From: a virus
Strand: one strand, 5' to 3'
Length of the DNA stretch: 64,000 nt
IMG/VR virus record: IMGVR_UViG_3300038468_000190
Location: 1-64,000 of that record
In this document: positions 17,160-23,810 of the stretch, one piece after another
Position numbering within the stretch: position 1 is the first letter of the stretch
How the letters are laid out: the number at the start of each line of letters is the position of its first letter
The notes under the pieces: model-generated
Database searches by the model: none
What the model saw: only the letters and a program-made list of their open reading frames with translations
Told to the model about the DNA's origin: nothing
Translations under genes and position numbers: made by a program

Positions 17160-17734
17160 CCTGCAATGCCGTCCTTTTCGATGGAGAGCTTACCACCGGT
17201 GAGGATCATCGAGACGCCGTCCTCCTTCGTGAACACGAAGAGAAACGTCTCCTTGGTCGCCGGGTGCTTGGCGGCGCCGAGAATGCCGCGGGCGACGTGG
17301 ACCTCGACGAGGTTTTCGTTGCCCTCCGGGACGTAAAGCTCGCCCCGCTCGTCCTTTCCGTAGAGGCGGATCTGGACGCCGAGCAGCTTTCCGAGCTGGG
17401 CGAAGTGCTTCGGCATCGGCTCGTCGAAGGCGCACATCGGTCCGTGCGCCCGGAGCGGCTTGAACGGCCTCCTGTCCTCGACGAGAAAGCCCGGCCGGAC
17501 GTAGACCGTGCGGCTTCCCTCGGCGACGTGCTTGTAGTCGTCGAACTCGTCGCGCCTCTTCATCCACTTGTTGGACGTGTACATCTCGGCGCGGCCGACC
17601 CCGACCTCTTGCATCTTCTCCGGCCACCCGAACTCGAACGGGATCTCCCGCTCGCTCGGCCGGTCATAGAACGTCCTGAAGGTATTGTTGGCGACGTCCT
17701 TGGTCTCTACGACTCGGAGAGCCATTGGGGTCAC
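17156..17734 (-). CDS. Unrecognised soluble virion-region protein
   Basis: 192 residues from GTG 17734 (GTGA overlap); an ATG three codons later is an alternative. No membrane segment, unlike both neighbours. It is rich in charged and aromatic residues (MYTSNKWMKRRDEFDDYKHV). The C-terminal half is strand-rich (LVEVHVARGILG, TFLFVFTKEDGVSMILTGG). It may be an assembly factor or minor capsid protein. No family recognised. Confidence 0.55.
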   Translation of the reverse strand: MTPMALRVVETKDVANNTFRTFYDRPSEREIPFEFGWPEKMQEVGVGRAEMYTSNKWMKRRDEFDDYKHVAEGSRTVYVRPGFLVEDRRPFKPLRAHGPMCAFDEPMPKHFAQLGKLLGVQIRLYGKDERGELYVPEGNENLVEVHVARGILGAAKHPATKETFLFVFTKEDGVSMILTGGKLSIEKDGIAG

Positions 17735-18081
17735 CGCTTTCTGATCCAGAATACGATCGCCACGACGCCGACGCCGGCCGCGGCAAAGAGCCAGGGGCTG
17801 ACGCCCTCGGGAAGGGTGAGCGCGCCGAGACTTCTCGTCCGACGGACGATGCGATTTGCATCGACGGGCGCCATGAGCCCGAGTGCTTCATCGCCCGAGC
17901 CGACCTTCCTCGCGCCCGCAGGGATGGGCCGGCCCGCCTCAATCGACGGCACGCCGATCTTCGTCGCCGACTCGAGCTCCGGCGCGGGGAGGTCGTCGTT
18001 GATGTTCTGCGTGAGGTCGACGGCGAAGTAGTCGTAGCCGCCTTCGTCCGGACGCCATCGCGAGTAAATCATCTCGCTCAT
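17731..18081 (-). CDS. Single-TM protein
   Basis: 116 residues. The N-terminus is acidic and strand-like (YDYFAVDLTQNIND). A basic/hydrophobic stretch precedes a membrane segment at about 95-113 ending WIRKR. ATGA overlap at its start and GTGA at its end place it in a tightly coupled string. Unrecognised. Confidence 0.6.
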   Translation of the reverse strand: MSEMIYSRWRPDEGGYDYFAVDLTQNINDDLPAPELESATKIGVPSIEAGRPIPAGARKVGSGDEALGLMAPVDANRIVRRTRSLGALTLPEGVSPWLFAAAGVGVVAIVFWIRKR

Positions 18082-18968
18082 GCGGTGGCCGTTCGGGACT
18101 TCTGAAACTGCCGGAAGATCATCGGGGCCATGTAGAAGGCCGCTCCGATGGCGAGGACGACGAAGATGGGGCTCAGCGCGCTCGAGAACACGCCCATGAG
18201 ATCGAGGTTACCGTTTTTGACGATGCTCGCCGCGGCATTGACGCACGCCATGGCGTCCTCTTTCGATCCCTCCTTGGCGACCTTGTCGCACCACTCGAGC
18301 GCCTTCTGCTGCGCAGGCGACGCGAGCTTGATGACGTAGAAGATGTAGGCGAAGCCGATGACGACCACAACCCCGAGCACGGCAATCGCGACGATCATCG
18401 TCGTCGTCGGCTCGAAGCCCATGCCCGCCACGGGCGTGGGCTTTTTCATGTCTTCGAGGTGACCGTTCTTGTCGAGGTCCACGAAGGTCTGAAAGACCTT
18501 GGTGACGCTCGTCGCATGCTGGACGACGTCTTCGGGCGTCAGCTTTCCCGCGCGCATCGCCGCTTCCATCACACCGTCGAAGTGAAGGTAGGCGCCGTTC
18601 GCGGCAGCGGCGGCGACGGTCGCGAAGGCGTCGGTGGTGGTCGTCCGCGGCAGCGCCACGAACGCGTCCCAGTCGCCGTTCTTGACGGCCTGCCAGATGT
18701 CGGAGGCCATCTGATCGATGATGGCCATGAGCCTGGTCGTCGAAGCGCGGCCTTCGTCGGCCCGGAGCGTCCGGTACTTCTCTCGAAAGTCGGGCGAGAG
18801 CTTGCCGACGACGTCGAAGAACGCAAACGACGCCTTCAGCATGTAGTCCATGTACGCCGGGTCGTAGCCGTTTTCGGTGATCCCGTGACCGTCGGCGACG
18901 AGGCCCGACCACGGGATCCCCGGAGGGCCCATGAGCTCGTCGTAGAGCCCCGCGAGATCGCCGAGCAC
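18078..18968 (-). CDS. Two-TM helical protein with EF-hand-like loop
   Basis: 296 residues from GTG 18968 (TAGTG overlap). The soluble helical N-terminal domain ends in a DLDKNGHLED loop near residue 153, which has the D-x-D-x-N-G pattern of calcium-binding loops. VAGMGFEPTT (shared GMG motif) precedes a first membrane segment (about 187-210). A Cys-bearing helical loop follows, then a second membrane segment (about 259-283). Unrecognised; calcium binding is speculative. Confidence 0.6.
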   Translation of the reverse strand: MLGDLAGLYDELMGPPGIPWSGLVADGHGITENGYDPAYMDYMLKASFAFFDVVGKLSPDFREKYRTLRADEGRASTTRLMAIIDQMASDIWQAVKNGDWDAFVALPRTTTTDAFATVAAAAANGAYLHFDGVMEAAMRAGKLTPEDVVQHATSVTKVFQTFVDLDKNGHLEDMKKPTPVAGMGFEPTTTMIVAIAVLGVVVVIGFAYIFYVIKLASPAQQKALEWCDKVAKEGSKEDAMACVNAAASIVKNGNLDLMGVFSSALSPIFVVLAIGAAFYMAPMIFRQFQKSRTATA

Positions 18969-19336
18969 TAGCGGCCGCCTTTCTCGCGCTTTCGATCGGT
19001 GCGGTAGGCGAGGACCGCAAATACCGTGAACGCTCCGGCCAGGGTCCCCCACGCCCAGCGCGGCACTTGATCGATCGCCGTGCGAAGATCGCGCGTGAAT
19101 GTTCCGGGCTTCTCGCCCCCGTCGAGGTATTCCGCCCAGCGGTGGGTGAAGACTTCCTTCGGATCGAAGTAGCCGAGGTTTGCGAGCGTCGAGGGATCGG
19201 GGTGGCCCGTCGCCCGCATCGGGATCGCTCCCTTACCTCTCGTCTGATACGAGAGGAGCGCTCCGTCGGTCGCATGGTCCCAGCTCCCGCTTCGGGCGAC
19301 GCCGAGCCGCGCTTGGAGAGTCTCGATGCCGCTCAC
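18968..19336 (-). CDS. Peptidoglycan-binding-like protein with TM
   Basis: 122 residues from GTG 19336. Residues 5-40 (ETLQARLGVARSGSWDHATD, then LLSYQ) match the PG_binding_1 repeat pattern of a helix, a G-x-W/F-D-x-x-T turn and a second helix. A soluble linker and a membrane segment at about 88-106 follow. It is the first of three adjacent genes with this fold. It likely contacts the host cell wall during entry or positions a lytic enzyme. Confidence 0.6.
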   Translation of the reverse strand: MSGIETLQARLGVARSGSWDHATDGALLSYQTRGKGAIPMRATGHPDPSTLANLGYFDPKEVFTHRWAEYLDGGEKPGTFTRDLRTAIDQVPRWAWGTLAGAFTVFAVLAYRTDRKREKGGR

Positions 19337-19935
19337 TTCTTCGATGCCTTGTAGATGAGCGCGCCGCCGACGGCGAGCGCCGCTACCGCGCCTCCGATGA
19401 GGAGCCAGTTGGGGGAGCCGCCTCCGAGCATGCCGGCGCGGGAGGTCGTCGGCGTTACGGACGGCTTCTTCGCGAGGATATTTCCTCCTGGCTTCGAGGG
19501 CGGCGTGAAGCTCTGACACGTGCTCGGCGCGGCGCAGTCGCCGCCCGCGTACTCGCACATTGCCTGGATGGCGCCGCACGTCGCGGGCCCAAGCTTGCCG
19601 TCGGCCGTGAGCGGCGCGTAGCCGTGCGCGACAAGAGCTTCGTTGGTCGCTTGCTGAAGGGCCTTCGTGTCCGCGCTGTATTCGCGCCACGGGTAGCTCG
19701 GATCGGCGCCGAGACCCGCCGCGGCGATGCCGAGCGAGTTACTCGACAGGATGCCGTTCGACATGCCGACCTGCGCGGGCCAGATCGGCCGGTAGTGGGC
19801 GTTCAAGAAAGAGAGATCGACGTAGTCGTGCGGACCCGAGACGACCCCGAGGCCTGCAACGGCAGGACGATCCTCGCTCCACCGAGCGTTTAGCAGGGAG
19901 AAGTCCTCGTAGGCGATCGGCCCGAAGTTCGACAT
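19333..19935 (-). CDS. Peptidoglycan-binding-like repeat protein with TM
   Basis: 200 residues. Disordered N-terminus with two F-S/L-x-LNA-R/H-x motifs. AAGLGADPS near residue 75. Residues 88-135 are peptidoglycan-binding-like (ALQQATNEALVAHGY, TADGKLGPATCGAIQ). A linker and a membrane segment at about 175-193 end KASKK. The DGK-x-G-x-A-T-C-G-A core is shared with the next gene, indicating duplication. Confidence 0.65.
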   Translation of the reverse strand: MSNFGPIAYEDFSLLNARWSEDRPAVAGLGVVSGPHDYVDLSFLNAHYRPIWPAQVGMSNGILSSNSLGIAAAGLGADPSYPWREYSADTKALQQATNEALVAHGYAPLTADGKLGPATCGAIQAMCEYAGGDCAAPSTCQSFTPPSKPGGNILAKKPSVTPTTSRAGMLGGGSPNWLLIGGAVAALAVGGALIYKASKK

Positions 19936-19938
19936 CGT

Positions 19939-20778
19939 CTACCTCTTCTTCATCGCGTAGAGTCCGGCGACGCCTGCCGCGACGGCGAGGCCTCCGATCA
20001 CCCACGCCGTCGTCATGCCGGCCTTCTTCACCGGTTTCAGGGCGGTCGTCTCTTCTTCGTGCGGCGCGGGCGGCGCGGGAGGCGGCGCCGGAAGAGCCTT
20101 CTTTCGCGGCAGGACGAAGCTCTCGCAGTTACCGCCGTAGGCCGTGAGGTAATCCATGCCCCACTCGTTTTTGGCGACTTGCATCGCGCCGCACGTCGGA
20201 GCGTCGAGCATCCCAGAGACCTGCAAGGGCTCGTAGCCGTGCGCGACGAGATCATTGTTGATGTCGCCCTGCACCTTGCCGGCTTGCTCGCTGATGGCCA
20301 TCCACGGGAGCGAGCTCTTGAACGTGCTCGGAGGAATGAAGGGCTTCGTCGAGCCGACGGGCGTCGGGTACGTCACCGATTTGCAGATGTTCTGGCCCCC
20401 CGCGACGAAGCCGGCGAGCAAGTCGGCGATGCCGGGAATGCTGAAGAACGGATCCGACTGCGGCAGCGTCCCCGTCCAAGACCACGCGCCGCAGGTCGCT
20501 GCGCCGCATTTGCCGTCGACCGTGAGCGTCTTGAAGCCGTGCGCGGTGAGCGCCGTATTGAACGCCTTCTGCAATGCCATGACGCGCGGATCACCGGTCG
20601 GGCACGGCTCCGCCTTCGAGCACCACTTGTAGGCCCCCGTCTCGGCGCCGAGGCCCATGATACCGGCTGCCGCCTGCTCGAAGCTCGGCGCCGCCCCGAA
20701 CCCCATCTGCGAGCCATCGAAGATCCCGCCACCGTAGCCGCCGGGACCGAAAAGACCGCCTCGAGTGTGCACGTCCAT
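19939..20778 (-). CDS. Two peptidoglycan-binding-like repeats plus TM
   Basis: 279 residues. Two wall-binding-like units, at about 63-102 (TVDGKCGAATCGAW) and 166-206 (LVAHGYEPLQVSGMLDAPTC), are separated by a Cys-containing segment. IMGLGAETG precedes the first unit. A Pro-rich stalk (ALPAPPPAPPAP) and a membrane segment at about 254-272 end MKKR. The second unit has lost the DG of the first. A wall-contacting virion protein is inferred. Confidence 0.65.
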   Translation of the reverse strand: MDVHTRGGLFGPGGYGGGIFDGSQMGFGAAPSFEQAAAGIMGLGAETGAYKWCSKAEPCPTGDPRVMALQKAFNTALTAHGFKTLTVDGKCGAATCGAWSWTGTLPQSDPFFSIPGIADLLAGFVAGGQNICKSVTYPTPVGSTKPFIPPSTFKSSLPWMAISEQAGKVQGDINNDLVAHGYEPLQVSGMLDAPTCGAMQVAKNEWGMDYLTAYGGNCESFVLPRKKALPAPPPAPPAPHEEETTALKPVKKAGMTTAWVIGGLAVAAGVAGLYAMKKR

Positions 20779-20781
20779 AAA

Positions 20782-21201
20782 CTACCTGCCTTTGGGTTTT
20801 CCGATCCCCTGCGCGAGCGCGACCGGGATCGCAATGATGGGAAAAAAACCGCCGAAGAGGCCCCAGCCAATGGCCCAGCCGACGGAATGATTTCGCTTGT
20901 AGCCGTGGTAGGCGCCGAGACCCATGCCGACGATCGCCATCCAGCGCCAGAGCGGCGTCTCGTAGTAACGCTCCGAGCCCATGGGCGTCCCCTCGATCGT
21001 CACTTCCGGGATCGTCGTCGGCTCGGGGATCGAGCTCTCCGGCATCTGGATCGGAGGCTCAGGACCCGAAAAGCCGTGGGTGAGGAGGCCCGGCTGGAGC
21101 CCCAGCACACGGGGCTCGTCGTCGTCCGTCGCGGCGATCGGCTGGAAGAAGGCGGCGCCTTCTTCCATTTGGGGCATCGGGCGTCCGTCGCGGTGGTACA
21201 T
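20782..21201 (-). CDS. Two-TM small protein
   Basis: 139 residues from ATG 21201 (TGATG overlap). Residues 1-75 are acidic and Pro-rich. Two hydrophobic segments follow in residues 78-130 (WMAIVGMGLGAYHGYK; WGLFGGFFPIIAIPVAL), and a basic end, GKPKGR. The longer upstream frame is shadow. Unrecognised. Confidence 0.6.
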   Translation of the reverse strand: MYHRDGRPMPQMEEGAAFFQPIAATDDDEPRVLGLQPGLLTHGFSGPEPPIQMPESSIPEPTTIPEVTIEGTPMGSERYYETPLWRWMAIVGMGLGAYHGYKRNHSVGWAIGWGLFGGFFPIIAIPVALAQGIGKPKGR

Positions 21202-21521
21202 CAGGCTCTCCTCGGAGTGCCGGCGTAGCGGACGACTGCCCAGACGACTGCGCCCGAGAGGCCGAGCGCGATCACCCACTTCCACGCGGGCGGAATGGCC
21301 ATGTCCTCGGCGCCGAGTCCCTGCATGCCCTCTTCGAGCGCGAAGTCGTTCGGGCGCTCACGCCAGGGGAAGGCGTTCATGGGGCGCGTGTAGATGGGGC
21401 CGTGGTAGCGCGTCGGATAGCTGTGGAGCATCGGCGTGAACGGATTCGGCACCCCCGGAGGGACAGGGCCCTCGTAGGTGTTCAGGGACTCGCCAATGCC
21501 GTGAGCGCAACCGCAACCCAT
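21201..21521 (-). CDS. Single-TM protein with GLGAED motif
   Basis: 106 residues, MGCGCAHGIG start. The N-terminus is Cys-containing and Pro/Tyr-rich. MQGLGAEDMAIPPAW sits directly before a membrane segment at about 80-97, followed by a basic end. The arrangement GLGA-acidic, short proline stretch, membrane segment repeats that of the gene at 5549-5773. Unrecognised. Confidence 0.6.
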   Translation of the reverse strand: MGCGCAHGIGESLNTYEGPVPPGVPNPFTPMLHSYPTRYHGPIYTRPMNAFPWRERPNDFALEEGMQGLGAEDMAIPPAWKWVIALGLSGAVVWAVVRYAGTPRRA

Positions 21522-21919
21522 CAGTGCCTCCCGTAGTTGGCGTAGAGCGCCATCACGCCGAGCCCGAGCGGGCCGGTGAAGAGCGTGACGGGGATCCCGA
21601 CGAGCGCCCAGGTCATTTCTTTGCCTCCGCTCGGCGTCATCGCCTTACCGATCTGGTAGCCGATCGCGCCGACCACCGCGATGACGCCGATGGCGGCAAC
21701 CGTACCGATCTCGCGCGTGGGCGCCATGGCTGCCGGCGGGGCGATCGGCGCAGTCTCGTCTTGACCGAGGCCGCGCATTGCCGTGAGGCCGGGGTTCAAA
21801 ATGAATTCGGCTGCGCGCGTCGGGACGCGGCCGAGCATCTGCCCGCCCGGCGGCGCCCGGACAGGTCCCGGCGCCTTGAATACGTCGAACTCCGGCAAAA
21901 TGCTCTGGTAGTGGGTCAT
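21521..21919 (-). CDS. Two-TM small protein
   Basis: 132 residues from ATG 21919 (ATGA overlap). The soluble N-terminus has MRGLGQDETAPIAPP, the shared motif followed by prolines. Two membrane segments lie at about 73-92 and 107-127. Unrecognised. Coupled to both neighbours. Confidence 0.6.
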   Translation of the reverse strand: MTHYQSILPEFDVFKAPGPVRAPPGGQMLGRVPTRAAEFILNPGLTAMRGLGQDETAPIAPPAAMAPTREIGTVAAIGVIAVVGAIGYQIGKAMTPSGGKEMTWALVGIPVTLFTGPLGLGVMALYANYGRH

Positions 21920-22638
21920 CGTTTCATCACCGTCGCGACGAAAATGCCTGCTGCGAGGCCCACGATCACGAAGCTCGCGATCATGGGCACCTTCGACTTC
22001 TCTCCGGGGAGCGACGCCGGATCGCTCCCAGGCGGCGCCGGCTCGGCGCCGATGCCATTGACGGGCCAGCTGTACTCGCCCGGGATCCACGTGTCGCCGT
22101 CCGGGGGAGACGTACGCTGCTCGGCGCTCATGCCCGGCGGGACTTCCCAGAGGAGCTGCCGGTCCCGGTAGGTTTGGAGCTGGCTCTGATCGATCGCGAC
22201 GGCGCCGCCCGGCACGTACATCACGGGCTCGCCGGTCGTCCCGTCGATGACCTGGCTCGGCGCGTAGTACTGATCGCGGACGAGGTAGCCCGGAAGGTTT
22301 TCGTGATCGGCAAAGACGCCTTCGTCCGGGTGGATGTTGCCGTGGCTCCCGTGCGGATCGAAGACGCCGTTACCTTGCACGTCGTCCATCTCCGCGAGCA
22401 TGTTGAGCTCGTTCGGGTAGTCCTTGATTCCGCGATCGGCACTCATCATGTTGGTGACTCCGAGACCCGAGAAGTGCCGCCCATGCGCTCCTCTGTAGAG
22501 GTCGTAGTAGGGGTTTTGCCCGCTCGGGCGCGTGTCCGGAGGCCCGATCTCGTCGATGGTCGGTAGGCTCCCGCCGAAGATCGGCTGCGGGTCGTACACG
22601 GGGTACGGCGGGCGAAGCGCTTGGAACCTGCTGGACAT
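21916..22638 (-). CDS. C-terminally anchored protein
   Basis: 240 residues from ATG 22638 (TAATG overlap); the Arg-rich extension is shadow. The soluble acidic part is Tyr/Pro/Gly-rich with little predicted secondary structure. FSGLGVTNM and VNGIGAEPAPP both carry the shared G-x-G motif. A membrane segment at about 217-235 ends VMKR. Likely extended virion surface protein. Unrecognised. Confidence 0.6.
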   Translation of the reverse strand: MSSRFQALRPPYPVYDPQPIFGGSLPTIDEIGPPDTRPSGQNPYYDLYRGAHGRHFSGLGVTNMMSADRGIKDYPNELNMLAEMDDVQGNGVFDPHGSHGNIHPDEGVFADHENLPGYLVRDQYYAPSQVIDGTTGEPVMYVPGGAVAIDQSQLQTYRDRQLLWEVPPGMSAEQRTSPPDGDTWIPGEYSWPVNGIGAEPAPPGSDPASLPGEKSKVPMIASFVIVGLAAGIFVATVMKR

Positions 22639-23177
22639 TATGCGGCCTCGTCGAGGCTCTTCGTGTAGAACGTCGTCACGCGGTCGAGCATGCCGCGTTC
22701 GTCGGAGCCCGCAACCGGATCGCAGACGATCCACTGACCGCTTCGCGGCTCCTTCACGCGCACGAAGACGTGGCTGTAGTGGCCGGGCTCTCCGAAACCC
22801 ACCACCACGAACTCCACCACGCGACCGACCTGAAGACACATAGTGGCAATGAGACTGGACAGGTCGTCACAGTCGCCGCTCGCTTGCCCGCGGGCGAGCA
22901 CCTCTTCGACGAGACGCTGGGGGTCTTTCACGATCTCGACGTGGAGCGAATCGTTCACGTAGCGCACGTGCTCCGTCACCCAGTATCGGATCGCCAAGAT
23001 CTCACCGAGGTAGTCCTTCGGCTGGAGCCCGAGCACCACCTCCTCGACGACCGAGCGGACGAGGACGCTCTGCTCGCCACGCTCTCCGTGGACGGCCTTC
23101 GCCATGGCGCGCAGCGTGTCCGGGTGTCCTTGGAACCCGGCTAGCGTCGAGGGCGGCTGATATGAGAGCGAGCGCAC
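22638..23177 (-). CDS. Transglutaminase-like cysteine enzyme
   Basis: 179 residues, no membrane segment. The core has the Cys-His-Asp layout of the transglutaminase-like superfamily: Cys in GQASGDCDDLSSLIATM (about residue 103), His in GHYSHVFVRV (about 135), Asp in WIVCDPVAGS (about 153). The family includes proteases, amidases and crosslinking enzymes. It is the only clear enzyme in the membrane-protein string, so it may process or crosslink virion proteins. TAATG overlap with the next gene. Confidence 0.7.
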   Translation of the reverse strand: MRSLSYQPPSTLAGFQGHPDTLRAMAKAVHGERGEQSVLVRSVVEEVVLGLQPKDYLGEILAIRYWVTEHVRYVNDSLHVEIVKDPQRLVEEVLARGQASGDCDDLSSLIATMCLQVGRVVEFVVVGFGEPGHYSHVFVRVKEPRSGQWIVCDPVAGSDERGMLDRVTTFYTKSLDEAA

Positions 23178-23244
23178 AACTGTCCCGATGCCGGCGTCGG
23201 GAAGCGCCCTGCAGCACTCACTTTACCGGTAGCGCGACAGAAGC

Positions 23245-23775
23245 TCAAGCCGAGCGACTACGGAACGGTTCCGGGCCCTTTTTCTCGAGCACATAGGCGC
23301 CTGCGGCAAGCGCCAGAAGGAGCCCTCCGACGACCCAAGGCGTCGCATTGCCCGAACTTTCCTCCGCGCCGAGACCGAAGATCGGCTGCCCGCCGATGTA
23401 GCCGACGAGCGGCCGCTGACAGCTTCCGTCCGGATTCAAGACCGCGCAGACGCAGTTTCCGTACTCGTCACGGATCGCGCACGTGCTCTCGACGACCACC
23501 GGCTCGTACCAGCCAGGACCCCATCCCGGCCCCCAGCCGCCACCGTCGGAGACGAAGATATTCGTGGCAGAGCCGCGGCCGCGTCCGCCGTGGTGACCAC
23601 CGTGATGTCCTCCGCCGCCATGATGGCCGCCGCCATGGTGACCTCCACCGCGGCCGCCACCTCCGCCATGGCGTCCTCCGCCGCCGCCGCGACCTCCGCC
23701 GCCTCGGCCACCGCCCCCGCCTCCACGTCCGCCTCCACCACCGCCGCCGCGACCAAGTCCCGTGAACTGGTACAT
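23245..23775 (-). CDS. Gly/His-rich membrane protein
   Basis: 176 residues. Residues 6-70 are almost only Gly, Arg and His (GGGHHGGGHHGG), a flexible and possibly metal-binding segment. A Cys-containing middle (CAIRDEYGNCVCAV, SCQRP) suggests a disulfide knot. IFGLGAEESSG and a membrane segment at about 147-165 follow. The hairpin at 23183-23202 lies after its stop. Unrecognised. Confidence 0.6.
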   Translation of the reverse strand: MYQFTGLGRGGGGGGGRGGGGGGRGGGGRGGGGGRHGGGGGRGGGHHGGGHHGGGGHHGGHHGGRGRGSATNIFVSDGGGWGPGWGPGWYEPVVVESTCAIRDEYGNCVCAVLNPDGSCQRPLVGYIGGQPIFGLGAEESSGNATPWVVGGLLLALAAGAYVLEKKGPEPFRSRSA

Positions 23776-23810
23776 GGATGGCGAGTTTAGCAGAGGAAGC
23801 GGGGATGCGA

